In this document: piece by piece, positions 54,927 through 63,763 of the stretch
Position numbering within the stretch: position 1 is the stretch's first letter
Layout of the letters: each line of letters begins with the position of its first letter
Assembly (NCBI RefSeq): GCF_030766935.1
Contig: NZ_JASERL010000004.1
Coordinates: 558,001 to 622,000 of the forward strand
Source of the DNA: Streptomyces sp. KL109B
GTDB taxonomy: Bacteria; Actinomycetota; Actinomycetes; Streptomycetales; Streptomycetaceae
DNA length: 64,000 nt
Direction: 5' to 3'
The notes under the pieces: generated by a model
Databases searched by the model: none
Told to the model about the DNA's origin: nothing
What the model saw: only the letters and a program-made list of their open reading frames with translations
Position numbers and translations under genes: made by a program

Positions 54927-56211
54927 CACCACGACGACCGCGACGACCGAGCCGTCGGAGCCGAGCGGGTCCCCGCAGACGTCCGGGGCCGGCATCGAGC
55001 TGGAGAACCTCACCAAGCGCTATCCGGGCAATCCGCAGCCCTCCGTGGAGAACGTCAACATGGAGATCAAGGCGGGCGAGCTGATCATTTTCGTCGGCCC
55101 GTCCGGCTGCGGTAAGTCCACGACGCTGAAGATGATCAACCGGCTGATCGAGCCGACCGGCGGGCGGATCCGGATCGGCGGCGAGGACGTCACCGACATG
55201 GACCCGGTGAAGCTGCGCCGCAAGGTCGGGTACGCGATCCAGTCCTCCGGGCTCTTCCCGCACATGACGGTCGCCCAGAACATCGCGCTCGTGCCGAAGA
55301 TGATCGGCTGGTCCAAGTCGAAGATCAAGGCGCGGGTGGAGGAGATGCTCGACCTCGTCGGGCTCGACCCCGCCGAGTACCACAACCGCTATCCGCGCCA
55401 GCTCTCCGGCGGCCAGCAGCAACGCGTCGGCGTGGCAAGGGCGTTGGCGGCCGACCCGCCCGTGCTCCTGATGGACGAGCCGTTCGGCGCCGTCGACCCG
55501 ATCACCCGCGACCACCTCCAGGACGAGCTGATCCGGCTCCAGCACGAGCTGCACAAGACGATCGTCTTCGTCACCCACGACTTCGACGAGGCGATCAAGC
55601 TGGGCGACCGGATCGCGGTGCTGCGCGAGAAGTCGCACATCGCGCAGTTCGACACCCCGGAAGCCATCCTCACCAACCCCGCGGACGACTTCGTGTCCGG
55701 GTTCGTGGGGGCCGGCGCGGCGCTGAAGCGCCTCAACCTGACGCGCGTACGCGATGTGGAGGTCACCGAGTATCCGACGGTGCAGGTCGACGACCCGCTG
55801 CAGGACATCTTCAACAAGCTGCGGGCGGCCGGTACGAACGAGCTGCTGCTGCTCGACAAGCGGCGCCGCCCCTACAAGTGGCTGCGGCGCGGCGACCTGA
55901 TGCGCGCCAAGGGCTCGCTCGCCCGCGCGGGCACCCTCGTCCACGACACCGTCACCTGGGACGCCACCCTGCGCGACGCCCTCGAAGCGGTCCTCACCGA
56001 CAACGCGGGGCGGGTCGCGGTGACCGGGCGGCGCGGTGAGTACGAGGGCGTCGTCGACATGGAGACGCTGATGAACTCCGTACACGAACTCCTGGAGGCC
56101 GACCGGCTCGAAGCGGTCGAGCACCAGCACGAGCTGGAGGAGCAGCGCGCCGAGCAGACGCACCAGGAGCAGGAGGGTTCCCAGGCCCCCGACGGGGAGG
56201 CGAAGGCGTGA
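54919..56211 (+). CDS. osmoprotectant ABC transporter ATPase with CBS domains (OpuCA type)
   Basis: 430 residues from GTG. Walker A GPSGCGKST, Q-loop GYAIQSSGLFPHMTV, signature LSGGQQQRVGVARALAADPPVLLMDEPFGAVD and H-loop THDFDEA. Two CBS modules near 270-385 (LQDIFNKLRAAGTNELLLLDKRR, LEAVLTDNAGRVAVTGRRGEYEGVVDM) sense ionic strength in OpuA/OpuC. Ends with a Glu/Gln-rich coiled tail. Confidence 0.95.
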   Translation: MPDTTTTATTEPSEPSGSPQTSGAGIELENLTKRYPGNPQPSVENVNMEIKAGELIIFVGPSGCGKSTTLKMINRLIEPTGGRIRIGGEDVTDMDPVKLRRKVGYAIQSSGLFPHMTVAQNIALVPKMIGWSKSKIKARVEEMLDLVGLDPAEYHNRYPRQLSGGQQQRVGVARALAADPPVLLMDEPFGAVDPITRDHLQDELIRLQHELHKTIVFVTHDFDEAIKLGDRIAVLREKSHIAQFDTPEAILTNPADDFVSGFVGAGAALKRLNLTRVRDVEVTEYPTVQVDDPLQDIFNKLRAAGTNELLLLDKRRRPYKWLRRGDLMRAKGSLARAGTLVHDTVTWDATLRDALEAVLTDNAGRVAVTGRRGEYEGVVDMETLMNSVHELLEADRLEAVEHQHELEEQRAEQTHQEQEGSQAPDGEAKA

Positions 56212-57083
56212 GCACACCGTCCCGCAAATCGCCCCCGAAGGGCGCGCGCCCCGAGGGCGAGCACGAGGTCAAGGGCCTCGCGTTCCGCGACGAGGGCCAG
56301 AGCGAGCCGGAGGCCCCGCCGCCCCCGGTGGCCCGGAAGGACCCGCCCCGCATCACCTGGAAGAAGCTGACGTTCCTTCCGGTGTTCCTGATCCTGGTGC
56401 TGGTGATCACCTGGCTGTGGTTCCGCAATGCCGACCTCGACACGATCTCCGAGAACGCCATCTCGGGCGGCAAGGTGTGGAAGGCGCTGCGCCAGCACAT
56501 CAGCCTGACGGTGATCTCCACGTTCTTCGTGCTGATCATCGCGATTCCGCTGGGGATCCTGCTGACCCGCAAGATGTTCCGGAAGGCGACGCCGTTCGCC
56601 CTGGCCATCGCCAACATGGGGCAGGCGACCCCGGCGATCGGTCTGCTGGCGCTGCTGGTGATCTGGCTGGGCATCGGTGAGAAGTCGGCGCTGATCGGCA
56701 TCATCATCTACGCGATCCTGCCGGTGCTCTCCAACACCATCGCGGGCCTGAAGGCCAACGATCCGACGCTGCTGGAGGCGGCGAAGGGCATCGGGATGTC
56801 GCCGATGGGGGTGCTGCGCAAGGTCGAACTCCCCCTCGCCGTCCCGCTGATCCTCGCCGGTGTGCGCACGGCGCTCGTCCTCAACGTCGGTACGGCGACG
56901 CTCGCCACGTTCGGCGGTGGCGGCGGCCTCGGCGTCCTCATCACCACTGGCATCACCAACCAGCGGATGCCGGTCCTGATGCTCGGCTCGATCCTCACGA
57001 TCGCGCTCGCCCTGCTCGTCGACTGGCTGGCCTCGCTGGCCGAACTCCTGTTGCGGCCGCGCGGGTTGGAGGTGCGCTCATGA
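56208..57083 (+). CDS. osmoprotectant ABC transporter permease (OpuCD type)
   Basis: 291 residues from GTG overlapping the ATPase stop by 4 bp. A ~50-residue charged, Pro-rich cytosolic extension precedes about six helices. EAA loop: NTIAGLKANDPTLLEAAKGIGMSPMGVLRKVELPLAVPLILAGVR. Overlaps the binding-protein gene by 4 bp. Confidence 0.93.
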   Translation: MSTPSRKSPPKGARPEGEHEVKGLAFRDEGQSEPEAPPPPVARKDPPRITWKKLTFLPVFLILVLVITWLWFRNADLDTISENAISGGKVWKALRQHISLTVISTFFVLIIAIPLGILLTRKMFRKATPFALAIANMGQATPAIGLLALLVIWLGIGEKSALIGIIIYAILPVLSNTIAGLKANDPTLLEAAKGIGMSPMGVLRKVELPLAVPLILAGVRTALVLNVGTATLATFGGGGGLGVLITTGITNQRMPVLMLGSILTIALALLVDWLASLAELLLRPRGLEVRS

Positions 57084-58057
57084 AGTACCGCAAGTACCGC
57101 GTACGTATGGCGGTCTCGGCGGCCTGCGGGATCGCGCTCCTGGCCGGCTGTGGCCTCACCAGTGGCAGCCCGCTGGTCGACGACGTGCAGCCCGGTTCCA
57201 TCGGCAAGGACAAACCCCTTGAGGGCGCGGACATCACCGTCACGTCCAAGGAGTTCACCGAGCAGCTGGTGCTCGGCGCGATCATGGGCATCGCCTTCAA
57301 GGCGGCCGGCGCGGACGTCCTCGACCGGACCGGCATCCAGGGCTCCATCGGCGCCCGCGAGGCCGTCAAGTCCGGGGACGCCGACGCCATGTACGAGTAC
57401 ACGGGCACGGCCTGGATCACCTACCTCGGCAACTCGGACCCGATCACCAATCCGCAGAAGCAGTACGAGGCGGTGCGCGAGGCCGACAAGAAGAACGGCA
57501 TCACGTGGCTGCCGCAGGCCGAGCTGAACAACACCTACGCGCTCGCCATGAACGACGCCAACTTCAAGAAGTACGGCACCAAGACGCTCTCCGACGTCGC
57601 CGCGCTCGCCAAGAAGAACCCGAAGGCGGTCACGCTGTGCGTGGAGAGCGAGTTCGCCAACCGGGCCGACGGGCTGCCCGGCATGCAGAAGGCGTACGGG
57701 ATGAACCTGCCGCCCGCGAACATCACGCAGATGGACAGCGGCATCATCTACACCCAGGCGTCCAAGGGCAGTTGCACGTACGGCGAGGTCTACACGACCG
57801 ACGGCCGGATCAAGGCGATGCACCTGAACGTCATGGAGGACGACAAGCACTTCTTCCCGAACTACAACGCGGCGCCCGAGATCAACAGCAAGGCGCTGAA
57901 GAAGTACCCGGAGATGGCGGACATCCTTGAGCCGATCACGAAGAAGCTCAACAACACCGTCGCCCAGGACCTCAACGCCAAGGTGGACGTCGACGGGCAG
58001 GACCCGCACGACGTGGCGAAGGACTGGCTGGTGAAGGAGGGGTTCGTCAAGGAGTGA
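57080..58057 (+). CDS. glycine betaine/choline-type substrate-binding lipoprotein (OpuCC/OsmF type)
   Basis: 325 residues. Lipoprotein signal with lipobox LLAGC (Cys at 24). The OpuAC fold shows in TVTSKEFTEQLVLGAIMGIAFKAAGADV, GSIGAREAVKSGDADAMYEYTGTAWITYLG and FPNYNAAPEINSKALKKYPEMADILEPI. It captures quaternary-amine osmolytes for the preceding transporter. Last gene of the operon. Confidence 0.94.
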   Translation: MKYRKYRVRMAVSAACGIALLAGCGLTSGSPLVDDVQPGSIGKDKPLEGADITVTSKEFTEQLVLGAIMGIAFKAAGADVLDRTGIQGSIGAREAVKSGDADAMYEYTGTAWITYLGNSDPITNPQKQYEAVREADKKNGITWLPQAELNNTYALAMNDANFKKYGTKTLSDVAALAKKNPKAVTLCVESEFANRADGLPGMQKAYGMNLPPANITQMDSGIIYTQASKGSCTYGEVYTTDGRIKAMHLNVMEDDKHFFPNYNAAPEINSKALKKYPEMADILEPITKKLNNTVAQDLNAKVDVDGQDPHDVAKDWLVKEGFVKE

Positions 58058-58087
58058 CCCGGGTGGGCCGAGTGCCCCTGGCGGGGC

Positions 58088-58879
58088 TCAGCACTGTGGG
58101 ACGGTGCCTGAGCCCTTTTCCAGGTTCGTCAGCGCCGTCATCGTGCCCTTGAGCGTGCTCACCGAGATCAGCTTCATCGACTTCGGCGCGGAGGCCTTCG
58201 CGTCCTGGCACTCCGCCTTCGGTACGAGGAAGACGGTGGCGCCGTCGCGGTCGGCGGCCTGCACCTTCAGCGAGACGCCGCCGACCGGGCCGACCTTGCC
58301 CTTGTCGTCGATGGTGCCGGTGCCCGCGATCGACCTGCCGCCCGTGATGTCGCCGCCGCTGCCGTCGCCGTCCAGCTTGTCGATGATGCCGAGGGAGAAG
58401 AGCAGTCCCGCGCTGGGTCCGCCGACGTCGCCGAGCTGGAGGTCGACCTTGATGTCCTTCGAGGACTTGCCGAGGTAGTTCAGCGCGGCCTCGGTGGCGG
58501 CGTCCTGCGAGCCCTTCATCTCCTGGGCGTTGTGCTGCTCGATGTCCTTCGTCGAGCCGCCCGTCGGGTACACCGAGTCGCGCGGCATGACGGCGCGATT
58601 CTCCGCGAACCAGCCGTCGAACACGTCGCTGAGGTGCACGGAGGCGTCCGGGCCCGTCGCCACGATGGTCACCGCGCGGAGTTTGCCCTCCGTGGGGCGG
58701 GTGGGGGCGCCGGTGATGTCGATGACGGGTTTGCCGCCGTCCTCGCCCAGGACGTTCGTCGTGGGGCCGGGCTGGGCCACCGAGAACGGGAGCGGGGCGA
58801 GAGCCGCTACCGCCAGGAGGGCGAGGACGGGGGTGGCGCAGATGGCCAGGGCGGTGGGGCGGGGGAGGCGATTGAGCAC
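58088..58879 (-). CDS. YlbL-type S16 serine peptidase lacking a PDZ domain
   Basis: 263 residues. An N-terminal membrane segment (about 9-33) is followed by a VIDITGAPTRPTEGKLRAVTI strand region and the Lon-type protease domain with Ser156 (GDVGGPSAGLLFSLG) and Lys205 (KVGPVGGVSLKVQAA), the S16 catalytic dyad. B. subtilis YlbL (~340 residues) carries a PDZ domain between these parts; here residues 85-135 are too short and lack PDZ signatures. Extracytoplasmic location is inferred. Confidence 0.88.
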   Translation of the reverse strand: MLNRLPRPTALAICATPVLALLAVAALAPLPFSVAQPGPTTNVLGEDGGKPVIDITGAPTRPTEGKLRAVTIVATGPDASVHLSDVFDGWFAENRAVMPRDSVYPTGGSTKDIEQHNAQEMKGSQDAATEAALNYLGKSSKDIKVDLQLGDVGGPSAGLLFSLGIIDKLDGDGSGGDITGGRSIAGTGTIDDKGKVGPVGGVSLKVQAADRDGATVFLVPKAECQDAKASAPKSMKLISVSTLKGTMTALTNLEKGSGTVPQC

Positions 58880-58931
58880 GAGGTGACTCTAACGTGGTGG
58901 GCTGTGTCAGCGGCGATGGTGTTGCGGTCGC

Positions 58932-59082
58932 GGGGCGCTGCCCCGGACCCCGCTGCTCAATCGCCGCAGGGGCTCAAAAGATCGGGGCGCTGCCCCGGAC
59001 CCCGCTGCTCAATCGCCGCAGGGGCTCAAAAAGATCGGGGCGCTGCCCCGGACCTCGCGCCTCAATCGCCGGCGGGGCTTGG
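58932..59082 (+). repeat. dispersed GC-rich 3'-end repeats, copies 10-12
   Basis: Three head-to-tail forward units (58932-58979, 58984-59031, 59037-59082). The first two are nearly identical; the third has the CGCGCCTCAATCGCCGGCGG variant. They lie between the YlbL-type gene start and the IclR gene end. Confidence 0.9.
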
Positions 59083-59087
59083 ATGGC

Positions 59088-59729
59088 TCACCTCAACGCG
59101 TCCGCCACCTCGCGGGCCGCGTCCAGGACGCGGGAGCCTACGCGTTCCGGGACGGAGTCGGAGAGCATGACGACGCCGACGCTGCCTTCCAGGCCGGTGA
59201 CGCCGAGGAGGGGGGCGGCCGCGCCGCTCGCGCCTGCCTCCAGTTCGCCGTGGGTGAGGGTGTAGCCGGATTCGGGGAGGACGCCCTGGCGGGCGCCGAG
59301 GATGGCGCGGCCCGCGGCGCCGCGGTCGAGGGGGTGGCGGAAGCCGGTGCGGTAGGCCACGTGGTAGTCGGTCCAGGTGGGTTCGACGACCGCCACGGCG
59401 AGGGCTTCCGTGCCGTCGACCAGGGTGAGGTGGGCCGTCGCTCCGATGTCCTCGGCGAGGGAGCGGAGGGCCGGGAGCGCGGCCTCGCGGACCAAGGGGT
59501 GGACCTGGCGGCCGAGGCGGAGCACGCCGAGGCCGACGCGGGCGCGGCCGCCCAGGTCGCGGCGGACGAGGGCGTGCTGCTCCAGCGTGGCGAGCAGACG
59601 GTAGACGACCGTGCGGTTGACGCCGAGCTTGTTGGAGAGCTCGGTGACGGTCAGGCCGTGGTCGGTGTCGGCGAGCAGTTTGAGGACGCGCAGTCCCCGG
59701 TCGAGCGTCTGGGAGGTCTCCGCGGTCAC
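59088..59729 (-). CDS. IclR family transcriptional regulator
   Basis: 213 residues from GTG 59729, because AAGGAG lies 8 nt upstream of it and overlaps the alternative GTG 59738. The winged helix is TLDRGLRVLKLLADTDHGLTVTELSNKLGVNRTVVYRLLATLEQHALV. The C-terminal effector domain has LPALRSLAEDIGATAHLTLVDGTEALAVAVVEP and HPLDRGAAGRAIL. Ligand and target are unknown; no catabolic operon is adjacent. Confidence 0.93.
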   Translation of the reverse strand: MTAETSQTLDRGLRVLKLLADTDHGLTVTELSNKLGVNRTVVYRLLATLEQHALVRRDLGGRARVGLGVLRLGRQVHPLVREAALPALRSLAEDIGATAHLTLVDGTEALAVAVVEPTWTDYHVAYRTGFRHPLDRGAAGRAILGARQGVLPESGYTLTHGELEAGASGAAAPLLGVTGLEGSVGVVMLSDSVPERVGSRVLDAAREVADALR

Positions 59730-60024
59730 GACGCCCACTCCTTAGTGGTGAGGGACGACGGCCTCCTGCGCGGGGGTCGCGTCACCTGTCCCGTGGGCGA
59801 CGCGCGTCAGAGGCCGCCGGTCGGTGATCAGGCGCTGGGCTGCTTTACGGCTGTCTTCGTGCGCACCGGCTGCGCTCCGCGGCGGCGCTGCCACGGGGCG
59901 TGTGCGTGCCCGGAATCTAGCGAGGCGTCCCGCTCAGCGGAAGACTCCGTCCAGAATCCGGTCACTCACCGGCCGGAGTTGTACGTGATTGCCCGTACTT
60001 GATCCCCGTGTCATTTCATGCGGG

Positions 60025-61821
60025 TCACTTCATGCGGGTCGCCCACTCGCGGACCTTGTCGATGCGCTGGCGCAGCTGCCCGCCGGTCGCCTCCGCGCTC
60101 GGCGGGCCGCCGCACACCCGGCGCAACTCGGTGTGGATCACGCCGTGCGGCTTCCCGCTCTGATGCACGTACGCCCCCACCAAGGTGTTCAACTGCTTGC
60201 GCAGCTCCATGAGTTCCTTGTGGGAGACGACGGGGCGGCGCTCGGCGGGGAGTTCGAGGAGGTCGGCCTCGCTGTCGGGCTTCTTCTTGCTGTGCGAGAT
60301 CTGCCGGGCCTGGCGCTTCTGGAGGAGGAGCTGCACCTGGTCGGGTTCGAGGAGGCCGGGGATGCCGAGGTAGTCCTGCTCCTCCTCGCTGCCGGGGTGC
60401 GCCTGCATGCCGAACTCGGCGCCGTTGTACATGACCCGGTCGAAGGTGGCCTCGGACTCCAGGGCCTCGAAGGAGAACTGCTCCTGCTCGCCGGTGTCCT
60501 CGTCCTGCTCCTTGTTCGCCTCGTCCATCTCCTTCTCGGACTCGGCGTAGGGGTCCTCCTCCTGGTCCTTCTTCGGCTTGTCGAGGACGTGGTCGCGCTC
60601 GACCTCCATCTCGTTGGCGAAGCCGAGCAGGTCGGGGACGGTGGGCAGGAAGACGGAGGCCGTCTCGCCGCGCCTGCGGGAACGTACGAAACGGCCCACG
60701 GCCTGCGCGAAGAAGAGGGGTGTGGAGATCGTCGTCGCGTACACGCCGACCGCCAGGCGCGGGACGTCGACGCCTTCCGACACCATGCGGACGGCGACCA
60801 TCCAGCGGTCCTCGCTCGCCGCGTAGTCGTCGATCCGCTTCGAGGCGCCGGTGTCGTCGGAGAGGACGACGGTGGCCTTCGTCCCGGTGATCTCGCGGAT
60901 CAGCTTCGCGTACGCGCGCGCCGAGTCCTGGTCGGAGGCGATGACGAGGCCGCCCGCGTCCGGGATGCCCTTCCTGACCTCGGTCAGGCGGGCGTCCGCG
61001 GCGCGCAGCACGCTCGGCATCCACTCGCCGCGCGGGTCGAGGGCGGTGCGCCAGGCCTGGCTGATGGCGTCCTTCGTCATCGGTTCGCCGAGCCGGGCCG
61101 CGATCTCGTCGCCCGCCTTCGTGCGCCAGCGCATGTTGCCGCTGTACGAGAGGAAGATGACCGGGCGCACGACGTTGTCGGCGAGGGCGTTGCCGTAGCC
61201 GTACGTGTAGTCGGCCGCGGACCTGCGGATGCCGTCGTTGCCCTCCTCGTACTGGACGAAGGGGATCGGGTTGGTGTCGGAGCGGAACGGGGTGCCGGTC
61301 AGGGCCAGGCGGCGGGTGGCCGGTTCGAAGGCCTCCAGACAGGCCTCGCCCCACGACTTCGAGTCACCGGCGTGATGGATCTCGTCGAGGATCACCAGCG
61401 TCTTGCGCTGCTCGCTGCGGTTGCGGTGCAGCATCGGGCGCACGCCCACACCCGCGTACGTGACGGCGACGCCGTGGTACTCCTTGCTGAGCGGGCCCGC
61501 GCTGTAGTCCGGGTCCAGCTTGATCCCGATCCGCGCGGCGGCCTCGGCCCACTGCTTCTTCAGGTGCTCGGTCGGCGCGACCACGGTCACCTGCTGCACG
61601 ACGTGGTGGTGCAGCAGCCAGGAGGCGAGGGTGAGCGCGAAGGTGGTCTTTCCGGCGCCCGGGGTGGCGACCGCGAGGAAGTCGCGCGGCTGCTCCTGGA
61701 TGTACCGGTCCATCGCCCCCTGCTGCCAGGCACGCAGCTTGTTGGCGGTGCCCCAGGGGGCGCGCGCCGGGAAGGCGGGGGGCAGATGGGAGGCGTTCGG
61801 GGCGGGGTTCGCGGTAGTCAC
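60025..61821 (-). CDS. DEAD/DEAH-box (SF2) helicase
   Basis: 598 residues. Motif I TPGAGKTT (53-60), motif Ia VVAPTEHLKKQW, motif II DEIH (146-149), motif III ALTGTPFRSD, motif V VSEGVDVPRLAVGVYA and motif VI FAQAVGRFVRSRRRG. An acidic linker (about 415-450, KPKKDQEEDPYAESEKEMDE) and a ~150-residue C-terminal region follow. It resembles the UvrB/ComFA/RadD-type group common in Streptomyces; function unknown. It lacks DUF1998 and so is not a second copy of the helicase at the window start. Confidence 0.92.
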   Translation of the reverse strand: MTTANPAPNASHLPPAFPARAPWGTANKLRAWQQGAMDRYIQEQPRDFLAVATPGAGKTTFALTLASWLLHHHVVQQVTVVAPTEHLKKQWAEAAARIGIKLDPDYSAGPLSKEYHGVAVTYAGVGVRPMLHRNRSEQRKTLVILDEIHHAGDSKSWGEACLEAFEPATRRLALTGTPFRSDTNPIPFVQYEEGNDGIRRSAADYTYGYGNALADNVVRPVIFLSYSGNMRWRTKAGDEIAARLGEPMTKDAISQAWRTALDPRGEWMPSVLRAADARLTEVRKGIPDAGGLVIASDQDSARAYAKLIREITGTKATVVLSDDTGASKRIDDYAASEDRWMVAVRMVSEGVDVPRLAVGVYATTISTPLFFAQAVGRFVRSRRRGETASVFLPTVPDLLGFANEMEVERDHVLDKPKKDQEEDPYAESEKEMDEANKEQDEDTGEQEQFSFEALESEATFDRVMYNGAEFGMQAHPGSEEEQDYLGIPGLLEPDQVQLLLQKRQARQISHSKKKPDSEADLLELPAERRPVVSHKELMELRKQLNTLVGAYVHQSGKPHGVIHTELRRVCGGPPSAEATGGQLRQRIDKVREWATRMK

Positions 61822-61968
61822 GGTCTCCGGTTACTCAAAGCTGGACGGCACGGCTACGTATGACAACCGGGCCACCCTACCGGTGACACGGTTGACGGGC
61901 GTGCCGGGCGAGGCCGCGCGTGGGGTGGTTGGGACGTGTCTCACAGATCAACTGGCGGTTCTCCGCGC

Positions 61969-63429
61969 CTACTTCCGCAGCCGGGTCGCCACCCACACTC
62001 CGGCCAGCGCGACCGCCGCCATCGGCAGGAACACCGCGACGAAGGCCGCCGGGTGCGAGCCGCCCGCGCCCTGCGCCGCGCCGTGCCCGGCCGCGCCCAC
62101 CGCTCCCCCGCCCAGCGCGGCAAAGGCGGCGCCACCGGCCGCGAGCAGCAGCGCGTTGGAGAGGCCGTCGGAGATCTGCAGCGCGGCGGAGTTCGTCCCG
62201 ACCTCCTCGGGCGCGGACAGTTGCAGCAGCAACACGGACGTCGACGAGATCACGAGCCCCATCCCGAGGCAGCCGAAGGCCCACGCGATCGCCACCGTCC
62301 ACACCGGCACGGCCTCGACCAGCACGCTCGGCGCGACCGCGATGGCCGCCGCCACCAGCACCATGCCGCCCGCGACGAGCCGCTCCCGGTACGGCTCGAC
62401 CCGCGGCCGCGACTGCAACCACGAGCCGAACGCCCACGTGCCGCCGCCCGCGGCCAGCGAGAACCCGGCGAGGGTGGGGCTCAGTCCGCGCTGCGTCACC
62501 AGCATCAGCGGCACGAACGACTCCGCCGCGATGAACGAGCCCGCCGCGATCCCGCGCAGCAGCACCACGGACGGCAGCCCGTGCGCGGCCCGGTACGTGC
62601 CGCGGGGCAGCAGGCCGAGCACGGACGGCACGAGGAGGGCGGCGCCGACGGCGGCCGGGAGCAGGGACAGCGGGCGCAGGTCCTGGGCGGCGTACTGGAG
62701 GAGGCCGGCGCCGAGCGAGATGCCGAGGGCGAGCCGGATCCGGCGCCGGTCGAAGGCGGCCGGGGCAGTGCCCTCGGGTGGGCCGCTCGCGCGCCGCCTG
62801 ACCTCCGGGAGCGCGAGGGCGAGCGGCAGGACGACCAGGATCGGGATGCCGAGGAACACCCACCGCCAGCCGATGTGCTCCGTCACGGCGCCCGCCGCGA
62901 GCGGTCCCACGATCGACGGTACGACCCAGCTCGCCGCGAACGCCGCCATGATCGCGGGGCGCAGGTGGTCCGGGTAGGCGCGGCTGACGACGACGTACAG
63001 CCCGACGATGACCAGGCCGCCGCCGAGGCCCTGCACGGCGCGCCCGGCGATGAACATCCACATGTTCGTCGCGGTTCCGGCGAGGAGGAGGCCGGCCGCG
63101 AAGGAGGCGATGCCGGCGGTGACGGGGCCCAGCGGGCCGTTGCGGTCGGCCCACTGTCCGGCGAGGACCATGCCGAACAGGCTCGTCGTGAAGAACCCGG
63201 AGAACGCGAACGCGTACAGCGAGACGCCGTCGAGTTCGCGGGCGGCGACGGGCATCGCGGTGCCGACGGCGGTCGCCTCGAAGGCGATGAGGAGGACGAC
63301 GGTGACGATGCCGATGCTGAGGGCGCGGTAGGTGCGGCCGAGTACGCCCTCCGTCTCCGACGGGGTGCCGGGTGATGTGGTGGCGGTTGTGGTGGGGGCG
63401 ACGTCGGTGTCGTCTTCGAGGGCGGCCAT
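61969..63429 (-). CDS. MFS transporter, drug:H+ antiporter-like (EmrB/QacA)
   Basis: 486 residues, about 14 helices after a ~30-residue Thr-rich tail. Helix 1 contains AFEATAVGTAMPVAARELDG, a DHA2-type motif. SLFGMVLAGQWADRNGPLGPV (loop 2-3), FIAGRAVQGLGGGLVIVGLYVVVSRAYPDHLRP and IVGPLAAGAVTEHIGWRWVFLGIPIL (motif C region) follow. Likely multidrug efflux; substrate unknown. Confidence 0.92.
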   Translation of the reverse strand: MAALEDDTDVAPTTTATTSPGTPSETEGVLGRTYRALSIGIVTVVLLIAFEATAVGTAMPVAARELDGVSLYAFAFSGFFTTSLFGMVLAGQWADRNGPLGPVTAGIASFAAGLLLAGTATNMWMFIAGRAVQGLGGGLVIVGLYVVVSRAYPDHLRPAIMAAFAASWVVPSIVGPLAAGAVTEHIGWRWVFLGIPILVVLPLALALPEVRRRASGPPEGTAPAAFDRRRIRLALGISLGAGLLQYAAQDLRPLSLLPAAVGAALLVPSVLGLLPRGTYRAAHGLPSVVLLRGIAAGSFIAAESFVPLMLVTQRGLSPTLAGFSLAAGGGTWAFGSWLQSRPRVEPYRERLVAGGMVLVAAAIAVAPSVLVEAVPVWTVAIAWAFGCLGMGLVISSTSVLLLQLSAPEEVGTNSAALQISDGLSNALLLAAGGAAFAALGGGAVGAAGHGAAQGAGGSHPAAFVAVFLPMAAVALAGVWVATRLRK

Positions 63430-63524
63430 GGGGTTCAGGGTAAGGGGCGTTTTGGGGGCTGACGCCTGTCGGGAGGCGGGGTCCGGGGTGGTCCCTTGGT
63501 CGTAGGTCGTCCGGGCCTACGCCT

Positions 63525-63702
63525 CGGGGCGCCGCCCCTGACCCCGCTGCTCAAGCGCCGCAGGGGCTGGAAAGATCGGGGCGCCGCCCCGGACCCCGCG
63601 CCTCAAACGCCGGCGGGGCTTGAATGCGGTCATTCGCCGCCGGAGCTTCAAAAGATCGGGGCGCCGCCCCGGACCCCGCGCCTCAAACGCCGGCGGGGCT
63701 TG
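63525..63702 (+). repeat. dispersed GC-rich 3'-end repeats, copies 13-15, plus a short linker array
   Basis: Units at 63525-63570, 63577-63622 and 63657-63702. The linker containing ATGCGGTCATTCGCCG is itself repeated at about 63625, 63704 and 63731. They fill the 334-bp gap (63430-63763) between the MFS start and the pectate lyase end; no gene is seen in it. Confidence 0.9.
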
Positions 63703-63763
63703 GATGCGGTCATTCGCCGGCGGGGCTTGGATGTGGTCATTCGCCGGCGGGGGTTGGATCGGG

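Noticed and set aside
63525..63702. Repeat clusters as an IS element or CRISPR
   Set aside because: There is no transposase, no target-site duplication is evident, and spacers between units are themselves repeated linkers.
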